Origin: Psococerastis gibbosa
Taxonomy: Eukaryota > Arthropoda > Insecta > Psocodea > Psocidae
Direction of reading: 5' to 3'
NCBI GenBank assembly: GCA_963971405.1
Contig: OZ020487.1
Location: forward strand, 23,111,371 to 23,175,370
Length of the DNA stretch: 64,000 bases
Under the pieces are notes generated by a model. The model saw nothing but the letters and a program-made list of their open reading frames with translations, did not search any database and had not been told where the DNA came from. Shown here in pieces: positions 12,301-24,300 of the stretch; the stretch's first letter is position 1; the number at the start of each line of letters is the position of its first letter. Made by a program: the position numbers and the translations under genes.

Positions 12301-15300
12301 AAAAATAATGTTTCTTATGAACCTATATAATTATATTTATTTTATATTATAATTATATTTATAACAACAGGTATGTTTTAGATGCCAAATGGAGTAACAA
12401 AACCGAACAGGTAAGCAAGATTTTGCTTTTGAATAACTATCTATTGCTATAAAGGTACCTGTACTGATTTATAAATAGGAAAACATGCACGGGTTCACTC
12501 GAACCAGTCGAATATTTAAACCAAATTTTTTAGACTTTTAAAACCCGGACATATTAGGTTAAAATTTTGGTCAAAACTTGCCAAACACAAGACATAATAA
12601 TCTCACAGAGTCAGCACTACTTACGCCTAAACTTGGAATCTTTGTCTCCTAAAAGCTTGGAGCGAGACGGCAGAAGAGAAGACGGCGACGGCCGCTTCCG
12701 ACGAGGCCTACTGGGGCTCGACCCTGAGCCCGACCGAGACCCTGATCGAGAGCCAGACCTAGACCGCGACCTTGAGTATGAAGAATATGACGAATTTGAC
12801 GAACTCCTTGAACTGGAATATAAAACGATAAATTAGTAACTGTTCTCTAGCCAGATGGTCATTTTTTTTTACAGAATTTGTTTTATATGGGTAATAATAG
12901 ACAAAAAGTCTTCATTTATTTAGCATGTAAAAAGAGAGAAACACTGTGTTTAGTAAAGCATCCGACAGGTATATCAAAACAAAATGCAGGTTTTTAATTT
13001 AAAAAAAACAAGTATTGCTCGACTCAAGTACAATTTGAATACGCCTGTTAGATCCAATATTAAAAGTGACGTTGCGACGTTCCAGTGAAAATGTGTTACC
13101 TTGATCCAGAATAAGAGCTGGATCCCGACGAGTACGAGACTTTCCTTGGCCGATGACCTTTCCGCAGGGGAGACTTGCTACGCATCCAGGGATCTGCCCA
13201 CTCATCAGGGCGCCGACCTGACTCGGCAGCAATGCGCTTAGCCCGTTCAGCCCTCTCAACTATAACCTCTCTCACCATCTTCTTGCCACCCTTTCGCGCT
13301 CGCAACTCCTCTTCGTCATAATATTTCTTTTCTCTGCACAAAAGAAACAATTTTGGTGCACTCATAGATGCATCCTGAGAACTTAAGAATCGTATTTTTT
13401 ATAAAAACAAACAAAAGTATACCAAGTACATTTTACATCACAATAGTCCTGTAGCTGTGTATATATAAAACGCCAGTGATGTCACACATGTTCACTATGG
13501 ACCAAGCAGTAGACCCTACTAGGACCGACATTTTCTGGCAATGATTGGAGCTAATAATATAATAATTAGATTCGCGAACATTATTTCAATGGAAACTATA
13601 AATTCTTAAGGAAATATTCCCAAGCAAGAAAAAAAATATCATAAATAACACGTATCCCGTTAAAATGACTTCATCTAACTAAGTGTAATAAGTCATGGGC
13701 CTACAACAATAAAAGAAGAATTAACATAAAACACTGATATGAAAATACATTGCGCCACAGCTACGGGCCAGAGTAGCCCCCTCACTTGGGGCAATAGCCT
13801 TCCCCCCCCCCTGGACCCTTGCGATAGGAATTAAAAATATCTGCCATCTTGCCCTAATATTGAGATGACGCCCCTGAGCTCCCTGCACCATAATACGAAA
13901 GAGCTATCTTTTCATTCCTTTGTAACAGAGTAGGGGTGCTGTTTCTGTAAGTAAGTAGTAAGAGCATATAACATTATAACATAACATTAATATAACGTGA
14001 CACTTTGCTTCTGGCAATGGTACAAATACAGCAGCTCGGTGTGGACGGTTTATGAAATAGCCAACCACAAAAGGCACACAATTGTAATAAGGTAAGTAGG
14101 TTGTAAGTCCAATTTCTAAACTCATGGTAACTTACCTCCGTAGCAAGTACTCAGGGTCACGCACCCTTTCATACCCTCGGCGGTATTCATAACGATCGTA
14201 GGCACCCGGGGAGTGACTTTCAGGAATGATGTCTTCGTATCTTTCAACGACACGTACAGCCGGTCTTCTTACCTCTGGGTCTACTTTAGGTGAAAACCTG
14301 CTGAAACATCACAATAACTTAAGACTCAACGTAGCTAACATGATCAGCTGCAATAAAGGTTATTTCAGAATATATAAAAAGATTGAAAAATCTTTTCTGT
14401 CTCAAAACTTGACCTTTTTTGACTAGAGGGAAAGTTATAAGGAGTTAGACACCCCGGTTTCTTCAGGGATTTTGGCCCATATGAACAGTAGAACAACCGT
14501 AATTTTCATCATGAGGTTGTTTAACTTGAATGTTAAATTATTGTCCGAATATTAGGCGGCATTTCCATTGACCTCGTTTTGCAGAATGCACATGACGTTG
14601 ACGTGGTAGCAGACATCATTAATAAGTCTTTAATGTCTGCTACCACGTCAATGCGCCGCCTAAGGCACTTACCTTGCCCAAGGCTCAGGGTCATCAACTG
14701 GACTAGCCGCCCTAGCATAGTAATCGTTTTCTTTATCCATTTCGTCTTGACCTATACTAAGATTCATCTTCTTCTCCTCAAAGTCCATGTCCGTCTCTTT
14801 TCTCTTCGTAGATTTCCTCATCATCTACAGTGCAGCAAAAATGATTAAAATCAGCATTTAAAACAACACAAGTGGCACTTCTATTTCATTAGGCCTCAAT
14901 ACAATTTAATGATGTTCATAATGCAAGATTGTAGAACTGTCAATGTCGATTAGTCGGCAAAAGCCATTTAAAGGAAAAAATTATGAAACCACAATCTTAG
15001 CTGATCGAAATTTCGGGGTTTCCTGTTTCTAATAGTGGATGACAATAACCCAAAAAGTCACATAGATTGACGCGGATTTTAGGGAGATTCATCTACCTAT
15101 TGAGACGGCGACCAACGTTCGACTTCCGGAAATTTCCTTCACAACTTTTCATTTCATGACCCCCTGAGTCTAAAACCACCATCCGTTCAAAATTATATAT
15201 ATCTATGACGTATATATATGAGTATGTATGGACTAATGTACTATATCTATTTTAGGAAATACTCCGTAATATAATATAATATAATACTTCCGTAAATATT

Positions 15301-18300
15301 ATCCCATCTTGATGAAACTTGGCACAAAAATTGATCATGCAAATGCCTTGATCGAGTTAGTGAATACTAATGAATTTTTAATATTTAATTTATTATATTA
15401 TATGAATACAATATAGTGAATTTTTTTTTTTACTCAAATGGATAACAAATGAAACTTACTTCCTTGGCTTGTCGCAACCCTCTCTCCCATGCAGACTCAA
15501 CAGCGGCTGGATCTTCTCGCCTAACCGGCGCATAAGTAGCAATGGGCTATAACATAACAAAGTTTTGTTGGCTGAAATTTTATTACCATTTTAACGCAGT
15601 GATTTCTAATATTTTGCAAGCAAAGATTAGCCGAGTCAATTGGAACCACAAAGATAGGAAAATGGTCAGATGATAAATTCAACTTTCCCAAAAAGTAGAC
15701 CATAAATAGATATAGTTACTGTATATGTATATACCCGACTAATTTACTAAAATTCTATAAAATTGGTTTAATGTACTTAATCGTATGCAGCTGTGGTGCG
15801 AGGAATTAATTAATTTTGTCAAATTGACTCAGCTATTCATTGTTTACGAAATATTTTGAAATCTTTGCCTGCAGATTCTAATACAAAGCAGATGAGTGGT
15901 GAAAAGCAAGGTGGGTATTATTGCCGACTTGGTATTTAAATCCGGAGGAAAATTTGTCTGCAGCCTCGTTTTAAACTATTCTAAGGCAGCGGGACACTAC
16001 ATGTCTTCCAAATTTTTACTCTAAGGGTCCAAGCCACTTTAAATCAAACAATCAAACAGTGTATCCAAATGTATAGCATTATTGTGTGACAACTTTAACG
16101 TTGACCTACCCTTCCAGAGGGGGCCATCATAGGATAAGGACGAGGCTCAGGTGGATAAAGGCCCATTCCATTAGCTGAAGCAACCATGGGTCTGGAGACA
16201 TCGAACATTGAGTAGTTGCCTTTGTCTGTCACACCTGGGTGGAGGAATCTGAAAGATAAACACAATTGTTTGTAAAAGACCTAGGACTACTGCAGTCCTA
16301 CTATACCATTTACAGATTAACTTAACACCGGGAATATGATAAAATTATTCTGAATAAACCCCAATCGAATTTATTTTTTTACAGCCTGAGAAAATTCATG
16401 TCTACAAAAAACATGGTACCTATTTATTATGCTTTTTATCAATCTATATTACATTTTACACAATTACAAATTAACATACAGCAGAAATTCTGTCAACTTT
16501 AGAGGTTTGAGTTACTGCATTGAAATGATCAGGGCCGGACACCATGAAAATATTACCTCGTCTATCATTTAGAACTATATTATAAGTCTTCTCACAGGCA
16601 CAGTATAAAAGTATGATGTTGGTGTGACGAACAAATAAATAATCTACTACAGTAGATTGTGTGGTGATCCCGACGCGCCTTTTTGGCACCGTATTTAGTA
16701 AAAATTATATTGTTTTTTTTTTTATAAGTACGCGCATTATTATTATTATTAGCTAAAAATAACAAGAAATACAAACAATACGACGAAAAATTTAAACATG
16801 CTAACATTTAGCCAATAACTAAATTATTCAAGTATAAAGTAATAAGGGATAACTATTTTAAAAATGAATTCCAAGTAGATGATAAAGGGAAGTATAATAC
16901 AAGAAACCAAAAAAAGCTTAAGTTTGAGATAACATATAACAAATATGGAGAAAGATTAAACAAAGTACTCATACCAAAGATACTAAATGAACTTCCTCCA
17001 GAAATAAAAAAATTTAAACAGATGGGTGAGTTAAAAGCGGGGATAAAAAAATGGTTGGTCAATGGGAGGGAATAATAATAAAAGCAGACTATTAACATAA
17101 AAAATAAAAATAAAATAAATAAGTAAATAAAAAAAACAGTATAAATAAAAAATAATAAAAATTATTATTTTAAAATAAGAAAAAATAATATGATATCTTG
17201 TTTTAGCAGCACTGTATAAGTCCTTTGTCGCAATCAAGCTTTAACTTGGGGATGAGGTATGGTATCATTATGTCTATTGTATTTTGTAAATATATGCTCC
17301 TTGTCCAGGGGATACTTGGCAAGGAAAAGAAAGAAGAAAGCTTTATATGAAGGCACTAATTTCGTCCTCGTCCACTGTGCTGGTGCAATGATTACAATAG
17401 TCATTATTACTTCCACCACGACGAGGATGATTCAGCCAAGATTACAGGGTAATATGTCATCAAAACAGCTGCTACTTGACGCATGCTACATGATAATGTA
17501 GATTGGTCTAATTACAATACATAATGAAACTTAAATTGCAACTTAGCTCACCTGCAGTTAGTTCCCCAAGTGCATGCACCACGGCTGTAGAACCTGCAGA
17601 CGGGTGGCTTTTCCGGTTTAGGATCCCCTTCGTCGGTAACTTCACCTTCCTCGAGAGACTCCGCGCCATCTTCCTTCAATTCACCATCATCACCAGACTT
17701 ATCACCCTCTAAATCCTTATCACCCTTATCTTTCTTCTCCATTGTATTTGCATCTAATTCTCCATCTTCCCTCTCGATATTCTGATTAAAAAAATATATT
17801 ATGCTATAACTATGTTCCATTTACTTTTCCGCCGGGAATAAGAGACGCTAGAACTGCATTTTAATGGTGTGAGTCATAATTAAAGGGTGTAAATCGCTGC
17901 CTAAAAAGCTTATTCTATAGGTAATAGGTAAATGTCAGGACATGCAGAGTAGTGGTACAGACATCGACTTTCACCCGAACGGTGGTTGGTTCTAAATTGC
18001 TCAACATAAATATGGTCGAGTGGTGTGAATGACCTTGTGGAGCGACTTGTCAATCAATTTCAACTGTAAAATTGCAGGCAAAAATTGCTTCAACTTACAT
18101 CAGGGGGGTCTTCAGTCTCAAAATCAAGCTGTTCGCCATCGTCCAGCGTCAGACTAGATCTGACATTTCTTTCCATGCGCGGTCGTTCCTTAGCAACTGA
18201 AGTATCCCGCTCTTTGGCCAACTTATTTTCTACAGCTTCTCTCTTCACTGCGTCTTCTTCCTTCTGCTCTCGATACGGATCGTTGGATTTATCGTCGTCA

Positions 18301-21300
18301 TTGGCTAAGCCATCTGAGTCGTCGATATCTGATACATCGGAAAGATCGTCTGCATTGGGTAACTGAAACAAATAAGTACAACATGTAACATTAAATTTAA
18401 AATTGAGACGTCTATTTTATTGCGTCAAAATTATTCATAGGGCCATTTACGGCACGTAAGTCAAGATGCCCCCGATACTAAATCAGCATCAGTGTTCAGT
18501 TCTTGTACCGTTTGATCGCTGGTATACAGACAATCAACTCAATCGTTGACAGTCCACCTTTGATCAAAGTGACCGCAACATTGTTGTGCCTGACAGAAAA
18601 TGATTAATTTGACTGCACATAGTACATTTTTAATTATTGGACAGCATTTTTGTGACAATGATATCACATAATTAAGCTCTACTCCACCATCCAAAAGGCG
18701 CAATTGGATATATATTTTTTAATATGTGAAATTGACAGTACTGATGTGCGTAGTGGCCAGATAGGCCAATAGGTTGTAGCCAGTAGTCACTTTTAAAGCA
18801 GTTATCTGAGCTTATGGCTAGTGAAAATTAATGGTATTTAAGGGCCTAGTGTTCGCTTGTTACTTCAATACATGTGATATATATAAAATACAACAAAATG
18901 TTAACAAACCTGAAATCGAGGCTTTAATGGAGAAGATGGTTTGTCAGGGCCCACACCATTAACTTCTTCTTCCTTTTTGAAACTATCTGATAGAATAGAG
19001 GAACCTGAGGAAATATTACTGCGGCCATCATCATCGTCTGCAATAAAGATAAGATTGCAGTTAGCCTGCAACACCCCACAAACACTCCCTCCTCAAACAG
19101 TATTCGAAAAGTTGATTTAGTAAGAAAAAGGTATCTGTCAGTAATTATACAAACGAAAATGAAGTTTTGTTGGCAGCAAATATCAAATGGGACAAAACAA
19201 GAGGTCGATCCTACAATATATAAATTAAAAATACTAGGAGACTGAGTAATGCGATCGGTTGGCATAGATCCGTAACTATTGTATAAGACTCGATTGGTTA
19301 ATCACAAAATAAATTTGGTACCTTAATACATGAACGCCCCCAGTACCCATCCATAGGCGTACACTGATTAGTAATAAGTAATTTTACAACTTAGCTTCTA
19401 AAACATTAAACATAAAACCAATTTCAACATTTCTTTTAACTCCCATATGATTGCAAACTTTTCTATTTAATATATTTTGAAATTGTTGCTATATTAGTAG
19501 AACAAAAAAAAATAGTAATGTTGAACAGGGCTATGGATAAAAATAAATATGAAGAGAAAATAAAAAGAGAAACTTTTTTCTCTTAATCCATTTGTTCAGT
19601 AATAATATTAGGAAATATGGATTTCTTAATTCAAAATTAGCGTTATGATTTGGCCATTTTATTCGCGTTTATCTTCTCAATCACATATCCTGATCATACG
19701 ACGTTTAAAGAATAGGGTACTTGTTTCTTAGATTATACAATCAATACACATACAAAAGTATAAATTAAGCAGCGGGCAGACTTTTGTTACCGAAACCACA
19801 CACCCTGCCAAACTTAATATGGGACAAGCATGGGCCGGTAACGGCAACGTTAAGCTGTCTAATCAAGACCGGAGTCATGCCACACCTGTAGACAAACTCA
19901 AGAAAACCATTCTAAACCACAACTAACAATAGTAACCAAATAAGCACACACACACACACACCGACCGGCGCAAATACTCGAAAGAGTCCCGCGCCTAAAT
20001 AAAAAATATATATAAAGTAAGTTCATCAAATATACAGTTTAAGGCAGTTACTGTAAAAAAATAAGGAAATAAACGTCTAAACAGTCTACTTAAACGACAA
20101 TAATTAAAGATACCTAAGGCGGGAGGGGAGCGAGGACCCTTCGGTCGCAAGGGCGACGTTCTGGAATTTTCCTGTGATCTGGATCTTGATCTTGAAGGAC
20201 TTCTGGATGGAGAACGAGATCTAGATTGAGAACTATTGCTATCTGGTGACCCCGGTGTTTGAGGCCCTTTCTTACCTACGAAAAAAATGACATGTATCGT
20301 AAAATATATACTACATATGTATCAAAAAGCATCCATTGACCAAACTGTTGGAGCACAATGTCTCATGTTGAAACTCTTGCGCAGCAATATGTCTGATAAT
20401 GTTCCCTTGTGGCTACGATTAGTGATCTTAGGGACCGCGTACATCTCAACCTGTCAAAAAAAAAAAAAAAAAAAATGTCCCATAATAATTTTATGGAGCG
20501 CACAAGAAAGTTTCAGAATGTAAAAAAGACTTTGTAGTGTATGTACATAGTGTATATAAGTTATAAACTGTGCCGCTAGGGAGCGACACATACAACAGGA
20601 GCAAACAAGCTCTTGATTGAGTTAGTCTTCTCTAGAACACCATTTAGGTAAGGTCCTAAATGCATGTTCGCGAGTGAAAAAAGGAAAAATGTCTTCGGTT
20701 GGACAATTAACCCCCTTCAGTGAGAAAGAGGAGACAATTAATTCATTCCTGAAACTTTATATTTTGGCGAACGAAGTCAAAGATACGTTAAAAGTGTCAG
20801 TGCTATTATCGGTGCTAGGGCCGCGGTTAGTAACAGTGATACAAGATTTAGTATCACCCAATGAAGTGGATAAGTTAGAGTTTGATGAGTTAACTAAGGC
20901 ATTAACGGACCACTATAAGCCGTGTAAGCTCACGGTAGTTGAACGTTACCGGTTTAACACGCGACAACAGGAATCGGGTGAGTCAATTTCGGACTATGTT
21001 GTGACTTTGAAGCACTTGGCTACCACATGCAATTTCGAAAAAATTTTAAACGAAGTATTAAGAGACAGATTAGTGTCAGGTGTGCGAGACGACGGTAGTC
21101 GTCAAAGGCTACTCATGGATGAGGCGTCTTTTGAGGATACTTTAGAGAAGGCGTTGCGTATGGAAGAAGCGCTTCGCCAAAAGTCTGCTTTTGGAGGACC
21201 TCAAACTCAGGAAAGTAATCAGAAACTCAATGTTAAGCGCACCAAGGAGCAATTGAGCACTAATTTTCAGAAACCGAAGGGTAAGAGGGTTTATAAATCC

Positions 21301-24300
21301 TGTTACCGTTGCGGTGGGGAGCACCCCCAATTTAACTGCCCTTACAAGGGATATAAGTGCAATGTTTGCAAAAATATAGGGCACTTAGCAAAATGTTGCG
21401 AAAAGGCCGGGCAATCGACCATAAAAGCGATAGATAACGATGAGAGTTGTCAACTATACCACGTAGGTGGAGAGAGAGTTGCACCTTACTTGATTACGCT
21501 TCAAGTTGAGGGGCAAAATTTTAATTTTGAAATTGACACTGGATCCTGTCATAATATAATATCATTCAAAACTTATGCCAAATATTTCCCATCGTGCGAG
21601 TTAAACGATTGTGCCGTGCAGTTGACTGCCTTTTGGTTTGAGGGAAAATTGCCCTTGAAAGGTGTCACAACGGTGAATGTTTGCTATAATAATGCAATGC
21701 ATGAAATTGATTTGCACGTAATGGACAGTGGAAATAAACAACTGCCTTCGCTACTAGGCCGTACAGGAATAAGTGCACTTCGATTGAATTTAAGTAGTAT
21801 GGTAAAAAACATACAAGCGACGCAGACTAGTAGGAAAGTTAAGATACTTCAACAGCTACGAGTATACCCTAGTGTTTTTTCTAAAACACCAGGACAGATA
21901 AAAGGATTTCAAGCATCCATTGTGCTGAAAGAAAATGCAATTCCTGTGTTCTGTAAGGCACGACCGGTCCCATTCGCATTAAAGCCAGCAGTGGATGTCG
22001 AGTTACAGAGATTGGAAATGGCAGGCATTATCAGGAAAATGCCTAGGTCTGAATGGGCCACTCCATTAGTAATCGTCCCTAAGGCTAAAGGCGTACGGGT
22101 GTGCGCGGACTACAAAGTTACGTTAAACAGATGTTTAGCAGGAATTGACCATTACCCTTTGCCGCAAAGCAAAGACATTTTTGCTCAAATGGCTGGAGCA
22201 CAAATTTTTACGCTTGTCGATCTTACTGGAGCGTATTTACCACTTCCGGTACGGGAAAACTGTAAGCATTTGCTTACTGTAAATACTCATCGTAGGTTAT
22301 TTCAGTTTAATTTTTTACCATACGGGTTGTCAAGTAGTCCGTCTATTTTTCAATCTGTAATGGACCAGATACTGAAAAATGTACCGGGATCGGCTTGTTT
22401 TCTCGATGACGTAATACTGTATTCACGTACAGAAAAGGAAGCCTATCAGCAAGCTGAGAAAGTTTTCAAGATATTTAGCAAGCATAATATAAGGATTAAC
22501 ATCGAGAAATGCTTATTTTTCGAGCGAGAAGTTCGGTATTTAGGTTACGTCCTAAGTGGGGACGGAATAAAACCCAGTAAAGACCTGATTCAAAGTATTC
22601 AGCAAGCTCCAGAACCTAACGACAAAAAAGAGTTATTGTCTTATTTGGGACTATTGAATTTTATTTATGATTACATACCACATGCTTCAAATAAACTTGC
22701 GGTGTTATACAATCTGACAAAGTCACAGGTTCCTTGGAATTGGACTGAGGAATGTGCTCATGTTTTTCAACAAAGCAAGACATGGTTGTGTAATGAAAGA
22801 CTTCTAGTTTATTATGACTCATCGCTACCTCTGAGGCTGACCACTGATGCATCAGCTAGGGGAGTCGGATGTGTCCTCTCGCACGTCATTGATGGAAAAG
22901 AGAAACCTATTGCCTTTGCCAGCAAAATTCTTTCACCTGCGGAATCTTCTTATCATTCTTCTAATCATTTTCGGTATTAAGAAATTTCATAAATTTCGCC
23001 ATTTTGAGTTATTTTGTGATAACAAGGCGTTGACGCTAATCTTCGGGGAGAAGAAAGCTATACCAGCAATGGCGGCTGCAAGATTACAGCGATGGGCAAT
23101 TCTGTTGGCTGCATATGACTACACCATAGTCCACAAAAGTGGAACGAGCATTTGTAATGCTGATTTTTTGTCGAGATGTCCGATTGCTGACAAGGAGACC
23201 ATAGAAGACCCATGTAATGCGTTTTCTAGTGTGAAACACCTTGACTCGTTTTTAATGGACGTAGAATCGGATGAAATAGTAACAGCAGCAGGTATCGCAA
23301 ATGAGACCAAGAGGGATCGCGTGTGGTAATTCCTACAGCACTGCAGGGCAGTCTTGAAATTACTGCATGGTGGTCACCCGGGCATTGTCAAGATAAAGAT
23401 AAAGAGATCGTTTGTCTGGTGGCAGAAAATAGATGAACACATTGAAGACAATGTGACCCGTGTCTGCAGACACGGAATGCTACTCAGAAGGCACCGCTGC
23501 ACCATTGGCCAGTGCCGAGTAGAAGATGGCAACGCTTGCACATAGATTTTGCGCAAGACCCCACATCACAAGGACAGCAACACAATATACTGCTTGTAGT
23601 GGATGCTTATTCCAAGTGGTTGGAAATTTTTCCGATGGGGAGTACGACTACAGAGAAGACCATAGAACGCTTAAGAACGTTATTCTCATCATACGGGTTG
23701 CCAGAAGAAGTAGTCACAGATAATGGACCACAATTCCGTTCGTCGGAATTCGCCACGTTCTTGAAAAAGAATAAGATTCGTCATGTGCTTACTCCGCCGT
23801 ATTACAGCGCTAGCAATGGAGCTATTGAACGATGTGTTCAAACAACTAAGCAATCACTAAAGAAGCAAATTTTTGAAAAGAATGGCAGTAAGTTACAGCA
23901 CAAAATAGATAACTTTCTGTTCCATTATAGAAACACCCCGCATGGGACAACAGGAAAGACACCTGCAGAAGTTTTCCTGTCATGGGTACCACGTACGTAC
24001 CTTACCTTGATAAAACGGTCTTTGGCTCAACTCATTGAAGAGAAGCAAAGAGCGGTAGAAGATAAAATAAACAAGGACCGTCATCTGCAAGAATATCGAG
24101 AAAAGGATCTGGTGTGGGTCAAATCTCGAAGTGGAGAGAGTGCTGCGAATTGGACTCCAGGTAAAGTTGTGGCGCGGAAAAGCCCAATTACTTTCAAAGT
24201 GAAGTTAGAAGGGAGCTCCGAGCAACTATTACATGCAGACCATCTGCGGAGAAGGGTAGTACAATCGGAGTCACCCCGAGCAGCAACAACCCCGTCCTCA

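Noticed and set aside
17259-17501. 80-residue plus-strand open frame
   Set aside because: Intronic, no splice or family support.
20287-20523. 78-residue plus-strand open frame before the LTR
   Set aside because: Includes a poly-A run coding for lysines and sits in an intron; no support.
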